A stretch of DNA of 64,000 bases, from positions 42,523,515 through 42,587,514 of the forward strand of contig OU015528.1 of the NCBI GenBank assembly GCA_907165065.1. The letters run 5' to 3'. This DNA comes from Caprimulgus europaeus (Eukaryota; Chordata; Aves; Caprimulgiformes; Caprimulgidae). This document shows positions 41,171 to 54,134 of the stretch, piece after piece. Position 1 is the stretch's first letter. Every line of letters begins with the position of its first letter. Made by a program: the position numbers and the translations under genes. The notes beneath the pieces are model-generated. The model saw only the letters and a list, made by a program, of their open reading frames with translations, searched no databases and was not told the DNA's origin.

Positions 41171-44100
41171 CAGGCTAGCTTTGACACCACAACACCAATA
41201 ACCTTGACACTTTTCATGCTTGGTCCTGCTTGATAATTTTGCCAGAAGTATGTAGCACACACATGTGCACAATAACAAAACCAAATTAGAATGCTATTTA
41301 TTCTGCTGCCACAAAAACAATTTTACTCTACTTTGTGCCACCAAAAGTACTACAATGTTTTCATCACCAAGTTAAAGAGAGTATGCCTGATGGCTTATGC
41401 AGTCTGACTACACAAGAACCCTATTCAAACATTTGCTCAAGTCATGCATGGTTTTAGTCACATGCATAATAGCCTACAGACAAAAGGCACAAAAGACAAG
41501 GAGGGCTTTATATATCAAACTGAAAGTAGCATTTCCCTGTGCTAATACTATGTAAACAACAGAGAGCTGCAGGATATCATATTAACATGATTTTTTTGTG
41601 AGAAATAAAGATTAATCAATATCTAAAAACCAGTACCTCTGTCTGGAGTGAACAAACACATAAACAAAAATGATAATAAGAGACAAAATGTCGATTCAGT
41701 CATCAAAATGGAAAAAAAACCCAACAATACTTTCTACATGTTTCCAATAAAATAAATTCTATTACTTTATCACAGATTAGTTGAAAGCTTTTTGTCTGGA
41801 TATGAAAGAGCTACCTTTTTTCATTTTTTATTAGATATACAGACATGCTAGCACTTTCAGGAAGAGACATAAATAGGTAAAACATCAGTACATATTGAAA
41901 GAAGAGTGTTCAGTGATAGCATACTTCAGTGCCCAGTGCCTGCATAGAGCCTTATGTATTAACATGGAGCTACTGCTCTGGAGTCAACACCACCCATAAG
42001 GTGTCACCCCGAGAGTCAAAAGCAGGGAGAGGGGAATTGTTACGCAAAATCATTAGTTGATGTAAACTGACAGGACACGCCCCACCTGCCCCGTCTTCAC
42101 AGTGGCCAAAGCTGTACTTCACAGTAGCAAGGGCAACAATAAAACTATGGGTGAAAACAGACTGGAAACCTGACTATATTTGTGGACTGGACATACAACT
42201 CTTCTGTGAATTTAGAAGGCAGGTCACAATCAACAAGTTTGTGTCAAATCAGAAGCCTAGGCTGTAACACAGGACTGGTTTCAGGATAAACTGTGCCATT
42301 TTCCAAGTAAAAACCAAAAGGGCCCATAAGGGATGCAGTTCTATGGATCAAGTTCTTGTTTCCAGTAAGAAGACAACATACTGTACCTATTCTACATGGC
42401 TGAATTATCCAAGAGTGTGAAAAAAAAGTTTAGAAAAGCCCAATCTTTGAATCTTGTTGATACAAGGTGTTACATTAGAATATGCATAAGCCATATAGAC
42501 AAAATATGCCTGTAGCATTTCCATCTGTAGATTCTGAAGCATGGTATGAATTAACTCAGTAACAGTATTCTCATTCTTAAATATCAAAACAAGGGAAGTG
42601 AACTAGCCCCAGTCCCTCAGCAACCTGAAAATGAACCAAATGCTTTGTAGACCAAAACTTTCTGAGTCCAAGTATCATATCTACATGAATGTGTCATCTT
42701 CCTCAACACCAGACTGGGATCTCAGCTGACAAAGACCTTTCTAAGGCAAAGAGCTGCATAATTCTACAAAGCAGTGTGAAATAGAAGTTCATTCCACACT
42801 GAAAAAAATGTTAATTTATAGAAATTGAAATCTTCATGAGAATAGTGTACTTTTGATAAAATGTTCAGAAAGAAATGGTTTCTCAGGTCCAGAATAAAAT
42901 TTTGATTCAAAATGAATGAGAGAGATCTCTAAAATAGCTTCATAGTTTGAATCCTCATGTACAGTGTGAGTATTTCCCAATTACTATTTCATACTCAGGC
43001 AGTTTCCACACAGCCCTAGAAGATAGACTAGTGGCCTGAGGTTAATGGAAGAAGGGTTTCAGCTTAAGTCTTCTGCCTCACATTGAATGCATCATCACCA
43101 GGCTATTAACTGTTCTGGTGTATTTATATCCGGTGTGCTTGTGGCCCACAGCTTCCGTGTCAGGAGAAATGAATTTTTGAGGGGACATTTTCAAATATTT
43201 TTTTCAAGTGTTAATGCCACAGGATCTTGACTTATTCACTGCATGGAAATAAGAGGTCAACAAAATTCTCCCCCCAAAATAAAAGCCCAAATAACCAATG
43301 AAACACATAAAAAAGGAATAAGTCTTTGTTAGGTAGTAGACTACAGGATGATGTGCCCTTAGGAGGAAGCAGAGCTGCTGATCTGGTAGTTAGATACCAA
43401 CACTGCCCTTTGTAGAGTGTTTTGCAGGATAGCTATCTGACTGCTGCACACACAGATACACCCTCTTCTAAGGGAACATAACTGTTCCAACACAGTGCAT
43501 TTTTTTGCTTCTCCTATCTTTTGCATATTGCTACAAAACCTAAGCCTTAAGTGATTATCTCTGTTTGCCACTACATGTAGTGTGCTTTATTGTCAACATA
43601 TTTTTCAGACTGTCCTTCTGTGTGCACTAGCATTTCTAAAATTGAACTAAAAACTTAAGATATGAGAAGTGGCAGTACTTACAGGTTAACTATATCCTCA
43701 GGAATTTAAAATATTAGAAAAGAATCATCAGTATTACTTTTAAGATCTCCCCCACAGCCTGCACTGTGCCACAGGTCAGTCAGTGCAGTTGTGTTTGCAA
43801 TGGGTTTGAGCTCACACCAGTCACCCAGAAAGCCTGGCAGTCCCCACAGCCTGCCCTGCCCATCGTGTTATTTTCCTTTTTCCTAGCTCAGTTGATCGGT
43901 GGTGCCCTGGCCACCTGGTATCAGGAACAGACATAAAACAAAGGAGGAAACTTTGCCAGGACTCTGGATTTCTGCCCTTTCCTCCTGTGCCGGTTCAAGC
44001 AAGTGTTGTACTGCATGTGGACCCAAGTCCTAACTCACTTATCAAGACTGACCCTTGGATGAGCCTCATAACACCATTTGCAGGATATAAGCCTATATAT

Positions 44101-45267
44101 AGCATTTAAACAAGGCAAATGGAAGCATGTTAAAGCTTGAAACTAAGGTTTTGACCTTGACTTAACATTTGTGGCAACACTCTTGGATACAAGATAACAA
44201 GGAGCTCCTTTATTTACTGTAGTACAAGGTGTGCAGGTATACTAACCTTAAGATTGCTCTTTTAGTACAGACAGAAACAAATAACTTACTAATAAGTGAA
44301 ATTTCCCATTAGCTTTTAAGACTAAGCTCTGTGGAGTGAATATACAGTCTCTCTGAAAGCCAGCAATGAAGCCGTCATAAGCTTTACTGAACTGATCTTC
44401 AAGTTGTAAGAACTATGAAGCTGATGAAGAAATAGTTTTTCATTTTCTTTAGGGATTTAGATAAAATCATGAAAACACAGCAAAATTACAAATGAGGTTC
44501 TGTTGTTGAGATTTTTTCCCCTCTGTTTGAAAAAAAAAAAAAAATAAACCACTTAAAAACCTCTTTCAAAGATAGCAAAAGCTTTGCAAATTTGGATTAG
44601 AGTGAATGAATTTGACAGGCTGAAATGAGGAAAACAATTCAGAAACATAGAATCCTTTGCTTTCCACATTTGCTAGTCAAACCACATAGGTTTCTGATTT
44701 TAGGATATTTTCATTCAGAAAGCTACTAAAGCTTTTTAGAAGCAGCAAGAGTTTAGTGGATTTTGCTTTTGGGAAATTTGGACACTTTTTTTCCACTGTG
44801 TGGTTTGACTCCCTAAATATAAAATTTCCATTACATTGATTCTTTACATTATTTATTATGACATAATATTTATGTAACCCTGAGAAATAAGCAAATTCAT
44901 GTTTACCATGAATCTACTGCAGGAGAAGAATACACAAAGCCAGTTGCTTTTTCTGACATTCACACTTCTTTCAGTGGTTCCTCACCACTACACAAAAGCA
45001 GGGTGAAACTACAAAGCTGTCCATAGAAGGAGCTTTCTAATACACCTGGGCTCTCTAATGATGCAAATGTAGTGTAATATTTGATGCTTTGCTCCACAGA
45101 GCTGTTCCCATGTCACATTTCTTCAGGAAGAGTCACAAAAAGGCATGACATCATCTCTTCTAAGAGGACCAAGCCGCTTCTTTCACCACTGAGATGGCAC
45201 TGTGCAAGCTTCCAGGTCCCTAAAATTCCTCTATTCGAGCACGTCAAACTCTTTCAGTATTGGGCTT

Positions 45268-45836
45268 GTGATGGGTTGACCCTGGCTGGGTGCCAGATGC
45301 CCACCAAAGCCCACTCTATCACTCCCCCTCCTCAACTGGGCAGGGGGAGAAAAATATAACAAAAGGCTCGTGGGTGGAGATAAGGACAGGGAGAGATCAC
45401 TCACCAGTTACTAACACGGGCAAAACAAACTCAACTTGGGGGGGGAAAAAACCAAACAAACTTTAATTTATTACCAATAGACAAGAGGATAATGAGAACT
45501 AAAACAAAACCTTAAAACACCTCCCCCCACCCTTCCCTGCTTCCCGGGCTTAATTACTCTCCCGATTTCCACCTCCTCCCCACCAGAAACACAGGGGAAC
45601 AGGGAATGCGGGCTGGGGTCAGTTCATCACATGTTGTTTCTACTGCTCGTTCTTCCTCAGGGGGAGGACTCCTTCCCCCACACCAGCGTGGGGTCCCTCT
45701 CACGGGAGACAGTCCTCCACTAACTTCTCCAACATGAGTCCTTCCCATGAACAGCAGTTCTTCATGAACTGCTTTAGCATGGGTCCTTTCCAGGGAGTTT
45801 AAGCCCTTTTCCAAATGGCTGCTTCCCCCATTGCAT
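45268..45836 (-). mobile_element. Partial endogenous-retrovirus LTR (neoavian type), no internal genes
   Basis: The plus strand starts TGTGATGGGTTGACCCTGG, a terminus I know from a very common neoavian ERV LTR. It continues with a C-rich block, an AT-rich block whose complement holds AATAAA (45462-45474), and three diverged copies of a roughly 46-base unit (45682-45812) built on a GCGTGGGGTCC-like core. The AATAAA orientation suggests the LTR lies on the minus strand with its 5' (U3) portion missing. No gag, pol or env follows on either side, so this is a truncated solo LTR. Confidence 0.85.
45682..45812 (+). repeat. Three diverged ~46-base tandem units inside the LTR
   Basis: Units begin near 45682, 45729 and 45775. 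Each has a CAGCGTGGGTCC-like start, a CTCCCACGGG-like middle and a CAGTCCTTC-like end. Family members usually carry more of these units, so the copy is cut within the array. Confidence 0.65.
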
Positions 45837-47380
45837 CTACAGGAAACTGATATGCACTAACATGGGCAAAGATGCCTATTTTGTGTCAAGTAGCATGGAC
45901 AGGAAAGGATGTTCAGGGCCTTTATTTCAGCCTCCTTTCCCTCATGGCATTGCAGGAACTATATCATATAGCCTCTTTCACAAAAACTGATGTAAATCTC
46001 TGTGGATCTTTTATTTAGGAAAAATAATTAAAAGTAATATTCCTGGTAAAGAAAATAAAGTGATTACCGAGCCACAAAAAGATCTAAATAAAATGTTGAC
46101 GTTAAACCAAATTACAGTTGTAAGCTTCCAAAACTAACCGCTTCCCAATCATGACAATAAAATGCAGGGCGAACAATCAAATGCTTATTAATGCAACATC
46201 TGCAGGACTGAATGCAGGGATCACTTCCATGGATCTGACTGGCTCACAAAAATGCCCAAGTTACAAGGACTTGGATTTATTCAATAGCATTTGACAAAGC
46301 ATGAAAATATGGCCAGTCCAGGTAGAAGACAAAAGCTTCTCATTCATTCAGGCTTCTTGTCCAAATTTGAGTTTAAGCAAAAAGAAATCAAATATGAGCT
46401 CTGCAACTGCAGAAATAAGAAATACACACGACAGTTAAGACAGCTGGATACCCTGTGTTCCTCTCCTGTTCACATTCAAAATGCTACTGTTTTTCACTTA
46501 CATCTATTGAGCTTATATATTCCTTACTTAGGGGACCCTCTCCTCCTAGAAGCTAGAGCCCAATCTTGGTTTTCATTTCTAGTCACTAATGTATTTATGA
46601 AAATAAAAAACAAGATCAATCAAGCCTCTGTCTTTCAATACTGTGGTCCATTCTGATGTTGTACTTTAAACAGAGACAGCCAAAAGCTATGAGGAATCTG
46701 ATGCAGGTAGCTAATTTACCACTATGAAGTGGCAAATGATGCTTCGCACTTGTGAGATGCACTCTAATATGTATTTAAATGTATATTGAAACAAATGTCC
46801 TTTGTAGACATTCAGTCACTTTTCCTATATAAAGTCTGTGAATGTTTTTATTTCCTTTTTGTATTTACCTTATCCTCTACTCACTAAACTGTGAGCTCAA
46901 AATGATAACAAAACCTAAGCAAAAAAACAGGCAATGTAAATGTTATTTTTGAAAGGTAACAATTTCAACAGTATCAAGTAAGCAGTAAAAGCACCATTGC
47001 TTTTCCGATTCATTGAGCACCTCTCCCCTTCCTCCGGGCTTCCTATATCAGTTCAGGTGAAGGTACGAGAATTCATTTTCACAGTACAGAAATTTTCTTA
47101 CATTCCTGCACTTCCATAGTAATAGAGTTTGACTACACTTGGAAAAGTGGAATAACACCAAGTATTTTAAAAGGCATAGTTTATAGGTGTATATATATAT
47201 ATTGTTTAGTCATGGGGTTTTTTTTAAGAATCAGAGCTGAATACAACTTAGTGATCTTTGAAAACACAGGAAGTGTCTCTACATGTGTATGCATCATTGA
47301 TGTTAATAGAAGGAGGGTTCTTTATAAGAAAAGGCTAATCACTAAATACTCTTATAGAGCACTTATAAGATATTTAAGAT

Positions 47381-47412
47381 GGTTTGGGTTTTGTTTTGGT
47401 TTGGGGTTTTTT
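47381..47412 (+). repeat. T/G-rich low-complexity tract
   Basis: GGTTTGGG and TTTTGTTTTGG units. A (TA)n run of about 14 bases lies nearby at 47190-47203. Confidence 0.75.
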
Positions 47413-50400
47413 GTCAGGACAGCTGCATAAGACACAGATTTGGAAGAAGATAAAAAAAATTCTGCAAATCTTTAATGGATCTTAGACCCATATAGAAATG
47501 ATGACTACCAAGACAGCATGGTATGACCAGTTACTGCTCAGGGAATGCAGGGAAAAGTGAGAAAATGCATAAAATATAAAAGCTTATATATTTGTAACTC
47601 AGAGTTTAAGGACAAAAAAATAAAAGGGGAGGGGGAAGGATAATGAGTTAATATGTTATTAACTGTTCTATTGTTTCAACCTCTCATATATCACAAGCCT
47701 CCAACATTCAACCAGTTTTTCTAGTAACAAACCTACTAACTTCTGTTTGACTTAAATATATCTTCCAGAAAGTCACATGGTCTTCATTTACAGACACCAG
47801 GAAATGAGGCCCTTGGTTCCTTTGGTGGGTTGCTTGAAGGATCAAAACTCTCTTTGTGAAAAATCTGTGATCTACTTCCAAAAAATGCCTGGATTCAGGC
47901 ATTTCCCAAATTTGCCATTATCTCCCTCTCCTTAAGGCTGTAGGATTCTTGGTCACACAGTATTTGATGCTGGGAAGGTTCTTCAAGGCTGTTAAGTGGC
48001 TTCTCAGCCCTGTCCTTTTGATATGCAAACCACGACAGAGAGCTAAGGTCCAACTGCCAGGAACTCAACCCTGCTGTCATTCTGATGGTACTGCTCTGGC
48101 CTCTCCCCAGTTTCTTACACCAGCATTGACACCAACATGATAAGCAGTTTCCTAGCATCCATCATGCCACATTTCAAAGTAAAATCACACCTTTATTACC
48201 CCCAATTGTTATACACCCAAAGATCTCACTTTCTGCCCTAGAAGCTAGACATAGTTTCTTATTGCATAGGCAGAGGACCTGCATTTCTTACTCCTAGAGG
48301 AATGAATGACTTCAAATATTTTTCAATAAGATCAAATGTAACAGAAATGGACTGCTTATCAAGCAATATAGATAATTTAGTATCAGCACTTTATTATCCT
48401 TGTTTTATGCTCCTCCAAACTGTGGCATATAAGGATTTTAAGAGTAGAGATTTTAAAAAAACTTTCAAAACAGTAATGAAAATTCTTAATAGTGCTTTTA
48501 CAGTGCTGATTCTTGCAGAACTTGACTGGAAACATTTCTATTCAGTGAAGAATCTCCATTGACAGTCTTTTTGAGAATAACTAGTTCTACTCCATTTATT
48601 ATGTTGCATTAGACATTACACAGTTCTTAACAAAGCTATTATGACTGAAAAAATATCCAAACAAATGAAAGCTCTGGATTTCAGAATACCAAGGGACAAA
48701 TCCTTTTCTCTCTGAAATCAAGTAAAACTTGTGAATGTTCTTTGTTGAGAGCAGGAGGAGACTCAATCTAAAAAAATTATACCACAACTCACTCCTATAT
48801 TGCCACGTGCACAGAGGAAATTCATTTTCAGCAATCAACACCATCTTTCCCTCTAATCCAAGGTAACAGTAATCTATTCCATGTAATCTGAATTACAACA
48901 GTCAGCTGAGAAAGTTTTTAGTGTATTTAACTAAAACAATCCATTAGCATTCACAAGTATCAACAGCAAGCCAAGACTGAGTAACAAAGCAACTTACTTT
49001 GAAAAAAAAACAAAGCAAAACAAAATAACCCCAAAATATTTATTTCTAAGTGTATTAATTTAAGAGAGGGATAAATTCACTCCATGACCATATTAATGGA
49101 TCATCATGCAAAAAGTGTGATATTGCAGGGGTTTGTGTGGTCACTGAATATCCAAAAGTTCAGCTGAAAGGTGACATTTAAATATCGTTGTGCAATAAAA
49201 TGTACAGTGTGGGATAAAAAAGAACAGACCTCCTCCTACCATTTAAAGGAAACACAAGTTAAAAACTTATGAAAAACAGCAAAAGTTGATGGGCTTGTGT
49301 GCTACTGTGAAGATGAGCCCACTGCCTGGTCCTTCTCATCATCACTATATTAGAAGTTTTAGCTGGACAGATAAACAGGAGTAGGAGGCAGCCTTATTTA
49401 CAACACATTAAACAAAAGATAAGCTGGAGTTAAGTGCACAACCTAAAACAGGGACACCTCTAAGAGACTATCTCTTGCTCTCTGCTCCTTTAGTGACCCT
49501 GGCTGCCCTTTTCTGTCATGAGTAAGCATTGTCCGTGCCATGAGACAGCCCTGTTTCACAAGATGCTGATTCAATATGACCGTTCTCCTGGTTTCACAGA
49601 GCAAAAAGATAATAAGCATTTCAGGAGAGCGTTAGCAGTCTTCTAAGGTAAGACAACGTGTGGGAAGTCCCTGTTGCTTTCAAAACTTACTTCACTGTTT
49701 CATAATGATGATATTAGAATTGCCCTGGCTCCTCAGCTGCCCTTCTATATTTTAAAGCCTCAAAGCTTGGAACCAGCCTACCACTCTTGTGCAAAACTGG
49801 GTGACTGAGAAGACAAAGATAGCAATAATCTGGAACTGTGTAAGAAATATTGGTTTTAATTTTATTCTGACTCCTTATGATTGACTGCTGATACCTCCAC
49901 CAGTGGGTTGCAAAAAGTAAACAGATATGTGATCTCTAGGTACTAAATATAAGAAATGTCATTTAAGTCCCTTAAGATCTCCCAAGAAGCTGGCTGTAGT
50001 ACTGGGAAAAATACTCAAATGGTGCATGCAGTCATTGGTAGCCACTATCAGACAATGCTTTTCTATTTCTCTGGCTCTGCAGTGCCACCTGAAAGAAGCA
50101 GAGAGACCCTGTCCTATTCTATGATTCCTCAAATCTTTTATTGCCAACCTGATATCCCAGAACTGTGCTGGGGGCATAATTCAGCTGGCAGAGCTACCCC
50201 TTCAACAGCTACCACCCAAAAGCAGGAGTCCAGCTGGTTCCCCAAACAACATGAGGCTCCTGCCTGGCAGCTGGAACAAAAACAAACCACTCCAGTGTGT
50301 TTTATGGGTAAATTCAGTGCAGCTAACACAAAAAAAACCCACGGGTATGTTTAGGTCCTCTTTTCTCAAGGCAGCTGTGTTTAAAATGTCCAGTTTTATG

Positions 50401-52486
50401 CTTAGCAAACTTCACTTGATTAGCAATAACATTCACATGAGTCCAAAGGGAATCCAATGATTTCACATGAGTCATTTTACTTTGACAGTAAACAGTAGAA
50501 TTTGGCTTCTTGTGTTTGCGAGCTAACTTTTGAAAATTGAGAGAAGCATGAGATGAGGACTGAAATAAATAAATACTTGTTTCTTCTATACATCAAGAAA
50601 AAAATACATACAAATTAGCACATAGTACAAAATTCCCTGGGGAAAACTGTGTGTGTGCACCCACAGGCATAGAGCACGGGAAGCTGCCATGGGAGGAGTC
50701 AAACCCTGCAACTTCTCAGAAATAAATTTCCACCGTTCCAACTACTCAAGCACATTTTTCTAAAATTCAGGAAACATCTTGCTACTGATTTCCTCTAAGG
50801 TACTGCAATTCCAGTGGATTGCAAAATGAACATGTGAGCAGAGTAAGCTACTGTTCATTTGAGGCATTAGGAGTTAATAAAATAGTTACAGGTATCTAAT
50901 GAATATACTGCAAGTTAAAGCACATTAAACAATCACATGTAGGACCTTTTAGAAGAAGAGGGTGAGACTCACCTAACTGGATGGAGTCAGCCATGTCTGA
51001 GCAAGAGGACTCACTCTCTTTATACAACAAAGAGAACCCAGTGCTTATTCTCAAGTGTATCCTTCTAGCCTAGAACACTGAAATCAGTTCGAGGATTTTC
51101 CCATAAAGGGTCTGCTTCACTTAATCGGCCATCAGGAGAGCCTAGGGAAGAGGTCTCAGACTCAGGCATGGAGATTACTGCAGAAAGTTAATATTGGGAG
51201 AGAGAAGCCAACAGGCTTAGAGAGGCATTCTCAGCTGTATACAGACCACTAGTAAAAGCAGTGACAAGCCTCTCTGAAAGTATTGTCTCCACCTTCAGTG
51301 TGTCAGTTTCTCCAACTTCTGATAAAAATAAACTAAATTAATTTCAACTCAAACTGATGACACCTATGTCACAATTAGTTCAGAAAAGGATATTTGTTCA
51401 TGGCTTGACTATTTTTTGAGATTTATCATGCCCTAACTTCAGAATTTCATTTGACATTCTACATTCCAGTTTCTCCGGTTCCCTCCTCCCATTGCCATTT
51501 CTCCAAAAGGTAGAACTGCAGATAAAAAGCCTAAGTATAAGACATCTTCCTGTGTTTCCAGGGAGAAGGACACAGGGTGCTTTCTTGCCTTTGGTGGTAT
51601 CCACCACTTTTTGCATAAATATTATTCAGTAATAATTGCTTAACCATATCAAGGTATTTGCAGAAGTTTCTCACACATTTTAAACCACTTCAATTCTTCT
51701 TTCATAGCAACAATTTGAGTTCTTGTGCATTTGCACAGATGAACCTTTATGTACTTGCAGCATGTAAGTAACTGAACTGTTAAACATTTTAAGTAACCTG
51801 ACCATTCTTGAGGTGAGGCAGCGTACAGACCCACCATGGGTACCACCAACCAACCACAATTACTTCTTCCTGAGCAATTTCCACTGAAAATAGTTCTTTT
51901 TTTAGAAATAATTAGCCCAAAAAAGCCTTTTTGCAGTTTAAATTACACCCCCCTCCCCAGATAGAATAACTGCCTCCTATATCACTGCAGCTCCCCTAGC
52001 CTCTGACCTTAGATTATCTGCAGCCCAGGCTGGATCCACAGTGCCTACAGCCACATCTGGAAAGCAGGCTGCAGAGAAAATAATCACTTGAGAACCTAAT
52101 TCCAGCAAATCAGCACTGCCCTTTATCTTGGACTCCAGTAATATATAGTAACAGTGAATACAGCCAAACACATACCAAACTAAGGACCATAAAGACAAAG
52201 CACAGCATTATCCACTGAAATGTGAATGTGCAAAGTCAGTTTCCCAAAGTACCATTGTCATGCTGCCTAACAAGCAGGTAACATGAAGGCTGCAGAGCAG
52301 TGCCCCACATTCCTATAGGTGTCTTAATAGCAGATGTACAATGCTTGTATGGTTTCTAGTAAGCATGCTTAGTTCACAAGCAAAATTTGCCAGGCTTATT
52401 AGGAGAGGAGCCTGGGGCAATGAGATTTAGAATAAATGGAAACTTTCAAATATACACAAGAAAGAGGTAAGCTAAAATTAAAAGCT

Positions 52487-52524
52487 TGTTTTTTGGTTTG
52501 GGTTGTTTGGTTGTTTTTTTTTTT
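52487..52524 (+). repeat. T/G-rich low-complexity tract
   Basis: TTGTTTTTTGGTTTGGG followed by TTGTTTGG and a T-run. Same character as the other T/G tracts in the window. Confidence 0.75.
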
Positions 52525-54093
52525 AAAGTCCCTTGTTTGTCCCCAAGGACAGCATATAAATGTGTATGTTACAGCCCATGTGACCAGACACTCTCTCAAG
52601 AACTATAAACAATAGGACTATGAGTCATTATTAGGCTGGAATTACACTCAGTTCTTTCCCACTGACTCACCATATGGATTATTTGTCTGGTCTTTCACTC
52701 TCTCCACTCCCTTCCCTCCCCCACAGATCATACATGACCCAATTCTGAAATTTCAGCCCGAGTGTGTTTGCTTCACACATCCCAGCTCTTGCAGCCAGGT
52801 GACAACAGCAGTCTGCAGAGCTCCTGCATACAGGCGTTGAGCTCACCAACACCTCCAGCCATCTGCCAGAAGCTGCTGGCTCCCCAGCAGATGTGAGGGC
52901 AGCACCAGGTCCTCATCCTGTCCCAGGCATTGCAGTGTGACGTGACACAAATCTACCAACCTAAATGACTTCAGTTAACTTTGAGCAAGAATCAGAAGAG
53001 CCATTTTTGCCGCCCCACCTACTAGAATGGTAATTTCTTGCAAAGTGGAGGAAGGAGTGGGTTAGACAGTTACACATCTTAACCTGCTGCAGCTAGGTCA
53101 TTCCTAGCAATACATCAGTCAAAGCTTTCATCTTTTATTTAAAAACAAAAGGTAAAGCTAGTTCCTAGCCTTCACAGTTGTAGAAAAAAAAAAAAGTTGA
53201 AGTTACGATTTCCAAATCTTCAAAGGCAAATTGTAAATAAAAGTGCTTACACTTATTGCTTTTAAGCAAATCACATACTGGAGTGTGACTCATGAACATT
53301 GGAACTGGCAAGGACTGAAGCAATCACATTGAGAATGAGATCATGATGCAGTAGGTGTGCAGCATACTTTTTTCAGCCTATTCACTATCTCTCTTCTACA
53401 GTAATAAAGAGGAAAGTTTCTTTTCTGTCAATAATAAAGATTTTAATGTGCCTTCCAGTGCCTATGGAAATAATAAAAAACACATTTCTGCTTCACTGAG
53501 AAAGCTTTTGACACATACTTGATCTCATAAAATACTGAAGGGCATATGACGTAGTCACATAAATAAGTCAGAAGGCTTCATGGTACTCATAACAGTAAAA
53601 TCAGGAATGTGCAAAGTCTGAGGTTTTAGATTTTAAAAGCACAGATCACATTTGAACTCCAATCTTCCTTTTATTGATTGTAAATTGCTTACAAAGGGAT
53701 GGTCCAGCAGATATCCAGCTGTACCAAAAGGGGCAAGAAAAGGAAATCAACATATTTGTACTGCAGAATTAGTCATGGGGGTTACATCAGTTTGAGAATT
53801 CAGGAGATTGTACACCTATCAGCTTGGCTTGGAATTAACTTCAACTTCAGTAAACTCTGCAAATAGTGTTTTCAAATTGGAACGATGTGCACATATTTTT
53901 CTACTGAATAATTGCAGAAATTATCACTTTCAGTATTCGGAGTCAGTGTTCTGCTGTTCATGATGCAGGACTTGTCAATTCTGCAAGCAGCAAGCTTTGA
54001 ACACAGTCACAGGAACATTTGGATAAACAATCAAGCAGACACATTTGTTCAGTATTCCTTCTGAAAAGTACTTACATATTTGCAACATGGTTT

Positions 54094-54134
54094 TTCTCAG
54101 ATATATTACAAAAGCCTTGTAATATATCTGAGAA
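54094..54134. repeat. Perfect inverted repeat: 18-bp arms, 5-base loop
   Basis: The left arm 54094-54111 (TTCTCAGATATATTACAA) is exactly complementary to the right arm 54117-54134, with loop AAGCC between. Pairing does not continue usefully outside, so the hairpin is shorter than a normal pre-miRNA. It has no recognisable transposon flanks. A chance perfect 18-bp hairpin with so short a loop is rare. Confidence 0.95.

Larger units (their letters stand above)
30189..45267. other. Intergenic desert, no gene recognised
   Basis: AT-rich sequence with low-complexity tracts (31.6, 33.8, 35.05, 41.15 kb; A14 near 44529-44542) and GC-richer patches at 38.4-39.2 kb and 43.75-44.0 kb. The 36.0-36.3 and 36.55-36.72 kb stretches are repeat-free and varied and are candidate conserved non-coding DNA. 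The 202-codon frame at 34888-35496 begins at GTG, spans an A16 run and is not credible as a gene. Confidence 0.55.

Noticed and set aside
54094-54134. pre-miRNA
   Set aside because: The stem is only 18 bp with no extended imperfect pairing outside, below the usual precursor length.
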